Assembly: GCA_038214535.1 (NCBI GenBank) | Contig: JBBQRS010000025.1 | Location: 1-46,796, forward strand | Source: JBBQRS01 sp038214535 | Lineage (GTDB): Bacteria; Chloroflexota; Anaerolineae; CG2-30-64-16 | Reading direction: 5' to 3' | Length of the DNA: 46,796 nt | Shown here: piece after piece, positions 42,064-46,796 of the stretch | Numbering within the stretch: position 1 is the first letter of the stretch | Layout of the letters: every line of letters starts with the position of its first letter | The notes under the pieces: generated by a model | Databases searched by the model: none | The model's input: only the letters and a program-made list of their open reading frames with translations | What the model was told of the DNA's origin: nothing | Program-made: the position numbers and the translations under genes

Positions 42064-42972
42064 TCACCCGCGGCGGGCGCGGATTTGCCCCAGCGCCGCC
42101 TGGGCAGTTTTGCGGACCTTAGCCTTGCGGTCCTCGCGGGCGGCGGTTTCCAGCGCGCTTTCAACTGAGCGATTGCCGATGCGTCCCAGGCTCTGCGCCG
42201 CGGCGTCCCGCACCATGCTGTTGTCATCTGCCTGTAACCGGTTGACCAGATCACCCAGCGCGGCCTGCGCGCCGAGCGCGCCGAGCGCAAGCGCCGCGGC
42301 GGCCCGGACGCCGGGGGCCTCATGGAGCAGGGCGACGCGTAGCGGCTCCTCCGCCTCGGCGCGACGCGACAACCCCAGGCGCTCCGCAGCCTTCTGGGCG
42401 ATGGATACGTCATCGGAGAGGAGGTCTGCGACCCAGGCGTCGAACTCGGCATCAACGACGCCTTTGGTGTAGCGGCGGCCCTGCTCCACTTCGACGAACG
42501 TCGCGTAAATATCCACGAAGCCCGGATCTTTGGCGGCAGGGGTGGGGCGTTCCGGGTCGGCGGAAATGCTGGATGGCTTACGTCGTCCGCCCGTGGCCAT
42601 ACCCCGGGTGAACTGCTGCGCCGAAATGGCGTTGGCCCCGACAAAGCGCGCGCGTTGCGTCAAGGCGCTGTCGTTGGTCACCACCGTGAATTGTCCCGGC
42701 TGATGTTGCTGCTTGAGATAGGCGATGATCGCGTCGTCAGCGATCTCGCCCACCGCGCTGAAACGCACCTCCAGACCGGCGACGCGTAGTGTTGGCGCGC
42801 CGATGGTTGCGTAGCCGCCGCTGTCGAAGAAGACGACCATCTCCGGCCCGCCCCGCGCGCGATAGGCGCGTAACTGCTCCAGCAGTCGGAGTTCGTCATC
42901 AGCGTCTCCAAGCCGGATGCCGGGCAGCAGGCCGGCCCCAATCAGATTGTGACCATCAATAATGTGCGGCAT
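42064..42972 (-). CDS. NYN (YacP-like) nuclease domain fused to HEAT repeats
   Basis: A 302-residue two-part protein. The N-terminal NYN/PIN-like nuclease domain (about 1-170) has the acidic residues expected of the metal site: 'HIIDGHNLIG' (Asp6), 'EMVVFFDSGGYA' and 'FTVVTNDSALTQRARFVGA'. A linker leads to HEAT/PBS-lyase-type helical repeats (about 200-302): 'PGVRAAAALALGALGAQAALGDLVNRLQAD' and 'SMVRDAAAQSLGRIGNRSVESALETA'. YacP-type NYN proteins cut RNA; the HEAT part probably gives protein or RNA contacts. The start at 42972 ('MPHIIDGHN') fits the domain and has no clear ribosome-binding site. It stands alone between the type C repeats and a divergent lipoprotein gene. Confidence 0.83.
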   Translation of the reverse strand: MPHIIDGHNLIGAGLLPGIRLGDADDELRLLEQLRAYRARGGPEMVVFFDSGGYATIGAPTLRVAGLEVRFSAVGEIADDAIIAYLKQQHQPGQFTVVTNDSALTQRARFVGANAISAQQFTRGMATGGRRKPSSISADPERPTPAAKDPGFVDIYATFVEVEQGRRYTKGVVDAEFDAWVADLLSDDVSIAQKAAERLGLSRRAEAEEPLRVALLHEAPGVRAAAALALGALGAQAALGDLVNRLQADDNSMVRDAAAQSLGRIGNRSVESALETAAREDRKAKVRKTAQAALGQIRARRG

Positions 42973-43061
42973 GAGGTGACATAACAATCACTTGACGTTC
43001 ATTCCCAGTGTATGATATAGTGCGAAGGAAGTCAATCGAAATTGCACGGTCGGGGTGGCCT

Positions 43062-43640
43062 ATGCGCCGTCACACGTTATGTATACCCTTGTGTGTCGTC
43101 TGTTTGCTCGGCCTGCTCAGCGCGTGTGCGGCTTCCCCGTTGCCCTCCAATCCGGCAACTCTTCCATCAGGAGACAGCGCGATGCAACTCACCAGCGCGG
43201 CTTTCAGTGAGGGCGAAATGATCCCGGCGAAATATACGTGCGACGGCGATGACCTTTCGCCGCCGTTGGCCTGGTCGGGCGCGCCGGCAGGCACGCAGGT
43301 CTATGCGCTGATCGTGGATGACCCGGACGCGCCGATTGGCACGTGGGTACACTGGGTATTTTACAATATCCCTGCGGATGTTACGGTGTTGTCTGAAGGC
43401 GTCCCGACGTCGCCGCAACCGGAAGTCGGGGGGATTCAGGGCGCAAACAGCGGACGACGCGTCGGCTACAGCAGCCCATGTCCGCCGGGTGGGACGCACC
43501 GCTACTTCTTCAAGCTCTATGCGTTGGCTGCGCCGATCCCGTCGCCGGGCGACCGGGCAACGGCGAGCGATATCGAGACGTCTATGCAGGGGCACGTCCT
43601 CGCGCAGACGCAGTTGATGGGTCGTTACACCCGGCCCTAG
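43062..43640 (+). CDS. PEBP-family (YbhB/YbcL-like) lipoprotein
   Basis: A 192-residue phosphatidylethanolamine-binding-protein homologue. The signal peptide ends with lipobox 'LLSAC' near residue 22, so it is exported and lipid-anchored. The PEBP pocket motifs are present: 'PAKYTCDGDDLSPPLAW', 'LIVDDPDAPIGTWVHWVFYNIPAD', 'GRRVGYSSPCPPGGTHRYFFKLYAL'. Bacterial members have no settled function. ATG 43062 is preceded by GGGGTGG; the open frame begins 18 codons earlier but lacks a signal-peptide start. The NfeD-type protease follows after 19 bases, so the two probably share a transcript. Confidence 0.88.
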   Translation: MRRHTLCIPLCVVCLLGLLSACAASPLPSNPATLPSGDSAMQLTSAAFSEGEMIPAKYTCDGDDLSPPLAWSGAPAGTQVYALIVDDPDAPIGTWVHWVFYNIPADVTVLSEGVPTSPQPEVGGIQGANSGRRVGYSSPCPPGGTHRYFFKLYALAAPIPSPGDRATASDIETSMQGHVLAQTQLMGRYTRP

Positions 43641-43659
43641 AACGGGCAGGATATTTAGA

Positions 43660-44988
43660 ATGAATTCCAGGATCGCGTCTCACCGCACGATAAGCCAGAC
43701 TTTCCGTCCCTGGTTGGCGTTGTTGCTGTTCCTGCTGACGGCCGCGGGCTGCTCTCCGACGGCCCCGATGCCGCGAGGGGGCGTAATGACGGCGACCTTC
43801 AACGGCCCCGTGACGCCCGTCCTCGCCTCCTATCTCGACCGCTCGATCCGTGAAGCCGAGGCGTCGGATGCGGAGGCGCTCATTGTGGAACTGGATACGC
43901 CTGGCGGCTCGGTGGACATCACACGTGGCATCGTGCAGCAGATAACGGGGGCGACCGTGCCCATCGTTGTCTACGTGACGCCGCGCGGCGCGCAGGCCGG
44001 TTCGGCGGGGACGTTCATCACCCTGGCGGCGCACGTCGCCGCGATGACCCCCGGTACCACCATCGGCGCGGCCTCGCCCGTGGGCAGCGAGGGCGCGGAC
44101 TTGCCCGACACGCTGAAATCGAAGGCGGTCAACATCCTATCGGCGGATATCAAGAACCTCACCGCGCGGCGCGGGCCGGAAGCCGTCGCCTGGGCCGAGA
44201 GCGCCGTGACCGATGCGGCGGCGGCGACCGCCGAAGAGGCGCTGGCGATCGGCGTCGTAGATATTGTCGCCGTGGACATGGGTGAACTGTTATCTGAGTT
44301 GGATGGGCGCACGGTGATCGTCGCCGGCGAGCCGCGGACGTTGGCCACGGCGGACAAGCCCGTACAGTCTGCGCCGATGTCGCCGTTCGAGGCCTTGCTC
44401 AACGCAATTGCAAATCCTGCTGTCGCGGCAATCTTGCTGACGCTGGGTGTGAATGCGCTGCTCTTCGAGCTATCCAGCCCCGGCGGCTATATCGCAGGCG
44501 TGATCGGGGCGATCAGCCTGCTGCTGGCGCTTTACGCGCTGGGGACGATGGACGCCAACTGGATCGGGCTGGGGTTCGTCGCCGTCGCGTTCGTGCTCTT
44601 CGTCCTGGATATCAAAGCGCCCACACATGGCGCGCTCACCCTGGGCGGCGTCGCCGTCTTTATTCTGGGCCTCTATCTGTTATTCAATGGGAGCACCGTG
44701 GAAGTACCCTGGTTATCCATTATCCTGCTGGGCGCGGGCAGCGCCATTTTCTTTGCTTTCATCGTATCAAAGGCCGTGGCCGCCCGCCTGGGACCGGCGC
44801 GCACCGGCATCGAGAGCCTGGTGGGAAGGCAGGCTGAAGTGCGTCAGGCGCTCGAACCGGAAGGCTTCGTCTTCGTGGAAGGCGAGTTGTGGCGCGCCCG
44901 GCTCGACGCGGGCACGGCCAATGTGGGTGACGCGGTGACCATCACCGGCCACGAGGGCAACACGCTTGCAGTAACGCAGGTAAGCTGA
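43660..44988 (+). CDS. NfeD / ClpP-class membrane serine protease
   Basis: 442 residues, the long NfeD form (STOPP/1510-N type). A signal peptide with lipobox-like 'LTAAGC' ends near residue 31. The ClpP-like protease domain follows: 'LIVELDTPGGSVDITRGIVQQI', the catalytic Ser in 'RGAQAGSAGTFITLAAHVAAM', and 'DTLKSKAVNILSADIKNLTARRG' with the likely catalytic Lys. Four hydrophobic helices come next ('AAILLTLGVNALLFELSSPGG' through 'SIILLGAGSAIFFAFIVSKAV'), then a C-terminal OB-fold NfeD domain ('GIESLVGRQAEVRQALEPEGFVFVEGELWRARL'). Archaeal homologues cleave stomatin-type proteins; no stomatin gene lies in the window. It faces the Lon-family gene convergently across a 62-bp perfect palindrome. 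Confidence 0.92.
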   Translation: MNSRIASHRTISQTFRPWLALLLFLLTAAGCSPTAPMPRGGVMTATFNGPVTPVLASYLDRSIREAEASDAEALIVELDTPGGSVDITRGIVQQITGATVPIVVYVTPRGAQAGSAGTFITLAAHVAAMTPGTTIGAASPVGSEGADLPDTLKSKAVNILSADIKNLTARRGPEAVAWAESAVTDAAAATAEEALAIGVVDIVAVDMGELLSELDGRTVIVAGEPRTLATADKPVQSAPMSPFEALLNAIANPAVAAILLTLGVNALLFELSSPGGYIAGVIGAISLLLALYALGTMDANWIGLGFVAVAFVLFVLDIKAPTHGALTLGGVAVFILGLYLLFNGSTVEVPWLSIILLGAGSAIFFAFIVSKAVAARLGPARTGIESLVGRQAEVRQALEPEGFVFVEGELWRARLDAGTANVGDAVTITGHEGNTLAVTQVS

Positions 44989-44989
44989 A

Positions 44990-45051
44990 CCTTTGTAGTA
45001 AAGGCTTTAGCCTTCCGGCGCGCCGGAAGGCTAAAGCCTTTACTACAAAGG
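44990..45051. repeat. 62-bp perfect palindrome, type A variant
   Basis: CCTTTGTAGTAAAGGCTTTA (and onward) meets its exact complement at a centre between 45020 and 45021 with no loop. It starts two bases after the NfeD stop and ends three bases before the Lon stop, so it can act as a terminator in both directions. Confidence 0.9.
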
Positions 45052-45054
45052 GAT

Positions 45055-46796
45055 TTACGGTTGGGCGTGTTGTTCTGAATCTCCCGTGAAGCGCTCCAAC
45101 AGTTCCGCCATTTCGAACAGTTTGCGATCCACGCGGCCGTTGATCGTCTCCGCAGGGTACGATCCGTCTGCATTGCGCTGCCCGGCCTTGACGCCGGTCA
45201 AAATCTCGATCCCCTCATCCACCGTGCGCACCGGGTAGATGTGGAACTTGCCCCCCGCCACCGCCTCGACCACATCTTCACGCAGCATCAGGTTGGGCGC
45301 GTTGGCTTCCGGCAAAATCACGCCCTGCTCGCCGGTGAGGCCGCCCGGCATCGCACGGCACACGTCGAAGAAACCCTCGATCTTATAAGTCGCGCCGCCG
45401 ATGGCCTGAATCTCGCCATGCTGGTTGACCGAACCGGTCACGGCGATAGATTGGCGGATGGGCAAATCGGCCAGGCTGGAGAGCAGCGCATAGAGTTCCG
45501 TGGACGACGCGCTGTCACCGTCAACTTCTCCGTAGGATTGCTCGAATGCGACGCTTGCCGACAGGCTGAGCGGCTTGTCCTGGGCATAGCGCCCACCGAG
45601 GAACCCCGACAGGATCAGCACGCCCTTGTCATGCAGGCTGCCGCTCAAGTTCGCCTCGCGCTCGATGTTCACTACCCCGGCCCGCCCCTGGTACGTCCGC
45701 GCCGTGATGCGCGCCGGCCTGCCGAACATCACATCGCCCATCATGGTGACTGAGAGGCCATTCACCTGCCCTACTGCTGACCCGGCAGTAGCAACCATGA
45801 TGGAGCCGTCGGTGATCATTTCACGCACCTGTTCCTCATACTGGTTCGAGCGATAGATGCGTTCCTCGATCGCGCGCGTTACGTCCTCCGCCGTGACTGG
45901 GTCGTGTCCGGCCTGGCGCGCCCAGTAGACCGACTCGACCACGATGTCGCTGACGTGGGCGAACCGCGTGGTCAGCTTGCGTTGATCTTCGACGAGGCGC
46001 GCGCTGTACTCGACCACCTGCGCCACCGCGCCCAGATCGAAGTGGGGCAGGCCGTCTTCTTCGCACTGGTGGTGGATGAAGCGCACGACCTGCGCGACGT
46101 TCTCCTCCGTCCAATCCATCTCCACGGCGAAATCCGCGCGCACCTTGAACAGCTTCTCGAACTGCTCGTCGTAGGCGTAGAGCGTGAAGTAGGTCGTGGG
46201 GTCGCCGATGAGCACCACTTTGACATCCAGCGGGATCAGCTCGGGGGTCACAGTGGTGGTCGCCAGCACGCCGACCTGCCGGTTCATGTCCTCGAGGCGG
46301 ACACTGTGACTCCGTAACGCCTGCTTCAACGCCTCCCAGGCCAGCGGTTGCCGCAACAGGACGCGCGCGTCGAGCAGCAGGTAGCCGCCGTTCGCCCGGT
46401 GCAGCGCGCCCGCTTTGATCTCGCGGAAATCGGTGACCAGTGTGCCGTACTCGGCGCGCATGTCAATCCGGCCGATCAGGTTCATGTAGGTCGGGTTGGT
46501 CTCCATCACCACCGGTGCTCCGCTCAACCCTTGGTTGTCCACGATCACGTTGATGCGATAGCGGTCGTATGGGCCGTGGTGATCGGCGCGCAGCCAGACG
46601 GGAATCTGCGCGGCGGCCTCGGTGTCCTTGCCGCTCTGTTGCGCCTTGAGGTCTTCGACGTGCGCGGCGATGTGTGCTTGCACGGCGGACAGGTGAGCGG
46701 TAACATCGGGCCAGTCTGCATATTCGGCGGCGAGCCGATCGAAGGGGGATTGGATCGCTGCGGCGGCGCTCGCTTCCTCCAACTGCGTGAGCCGCT
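45055..46796 (-). CDS. Lon-family ATP-dependent protease (partial, N-terminus off window)
   Basis: The last 580 or so residues of a LonB-like/COG1067 protease; the frame is still open at the window end, so the start lies outside. Present are an AAA+ C-terminal part ('GGYLLLDARVLLRQPLAWEALKQALRSH', 'VKVVLIGDPTTYFTLYAYDEQFEKLFKVRADFAVEMDW', sensor-2-like 'RQAGHDPVTAEDVTRAI') and the complete Lon protease domain. The catalytic Ser is in 'EVDGDSASSTELYALLS' and the Lys in 'AIGGATYKIEGFFDV'. The Walker A region is not seen and must lie upstream. Such Lon-like proteins may have lost full unfoldase activity. It would act in protein quality control; no regulator or operator is visible here. Confidence 0.9.
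   Translation of the reverse strand, partial: RLTQLEEASAAAAIQSPFDRLAAEYADWPDVTAHLSAVQAHIAAHVEDLKAQQSGKDTEAAAQIPVWLRADHHGPYDRYRINVIVDNQGLSGAPVVMETNPTYMNLIGRIDMRAEYGTLVTDFREIKAGALHRANGGYLLLDARVLLRQPLAWEALKQALRSHSVRLEDMNRQVGVLATTTVTPELIPLDVKVVLIGDPTTYFTLYAYDEQFEKLFKVRADFAVEMDWTEENVAQVVRFIHHQCEEDGLPHFDLGAVAQVVEYSARLVEDQRKLTTRFAHVSDIVVESVYWARQAGHDPVTAEDVTRAIEERIYRSNQYEEQVREMITDGSIMVATAGSAVGQVNGLSVTMMGDVMFGRPARITARTYQGRAGVVNIEREANLSGSLHDKGVLILSGFLGGRYAQDKPLSLSASVAFEQSYGEVDGDSASSTELYALLSSLADLPIRQSIAVTGSVNQHGEIQAIGGATYKIEGFFDVCRAMPGGLTGEQGVILPEANAPNLMLREDVVEAVAGGKFHIYPVRTVDEGIEILTGVKAGQRNADGSYPAETINGRVDRKLFEMAELLERFTGDSEQHAQP

Overview
The window is about 47 kb of GC-rich bacterial chromosome carrying housekeeping and central-metabolism genes. 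There is no rRNA, no recognisable tRNA, no prophage and no insertion sequence. The gene set fits a Chloroflexota bacterium, probably Anaerolineae-like: RNase Y with RNase J, Rex, recA-recX, a complete F-type ATP synthase operon, a four-subunit 2-oxoacid:ferredoxin oxidoreductase, lipobox proteins combining SH3 and beta-propeller repeats, MacAB-type exporters without a TolC gene, and a Gram-positive-style GAAC-N4-GTTC SOS box in front of recA. The taxon is inferred; no marker gene was compared.

Layout. 145-7851 (minus): MaoC-like hydratase, calcium-type P-type ATPase, a small operon (glycosyltransferase, UPF0104-like membrane protein, HD hydrolase), and a HAD-like protein whose motifs lie in permuted order. 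7964-11764 (minus): asd, hom and lysC, the aspartate pathway to homoserine. 12158-17406 (minus): a CBS-pair protein, a PLP aminotransferase, the gamma, beta, alpha and ferredoxin subunits of a 2-oxoacid oxidoreductase, and a second CBS-pair protein. 17694-18317 (minus): rex, with a candidate Rex operator over its own promoter. 18616-23818 (plus): MacA/MacB-like exporter operon plus an SH3/beta-propeller lipoprotein. 23994-27830 (plus): recA, a roughly 430-nt gap that looks like a structured RNA ending in a terminator, recX and rny. 27983-29641 (minus): RNase J. 29760-31818 (plus): a promoter, a seven-codon reading frame, a structured stretch and a terminator ahead of an ABC-F gene. 31827-33304 (plus): GNAT protein and a NusG paralogue. 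33418-40626 (plus): atpI-B-E-F-H-A-G-D-C. 40775-41779 (plus): mreB. 42064-42972 (minus): NYN nuclease fused to HEAT repeats. 43062-44988 (plus): PEBP lipoprotein and a membrane-bound NfeD/ClpP-class protease. 45055-46796 (minus): Lon-family protease, cut by the window end.

The region is full of short non-coding palindromes. Two core types (A, 'GTAGTGAAGGCTTTAGCCGTT'-like, and B, 'GTAGTTTAGCCCCTTGTGG'-like) occur at eleven sites, several bounded by the same TCTATCCGA-like inverted termini. They sit between genes, including three junctions inside the ATP synthase operon. A third type (C) forms a 73-bp triple tandem repeat and also supplies the last codons and stop of the aminotransferase.

The points most worth a second look are the recA-recX RNA candidate, the ABC-F leader, the apparently circularly permuted HAD protein, the shared-terminus palindrome families, and the candidate regulatory sites of rex and recA.
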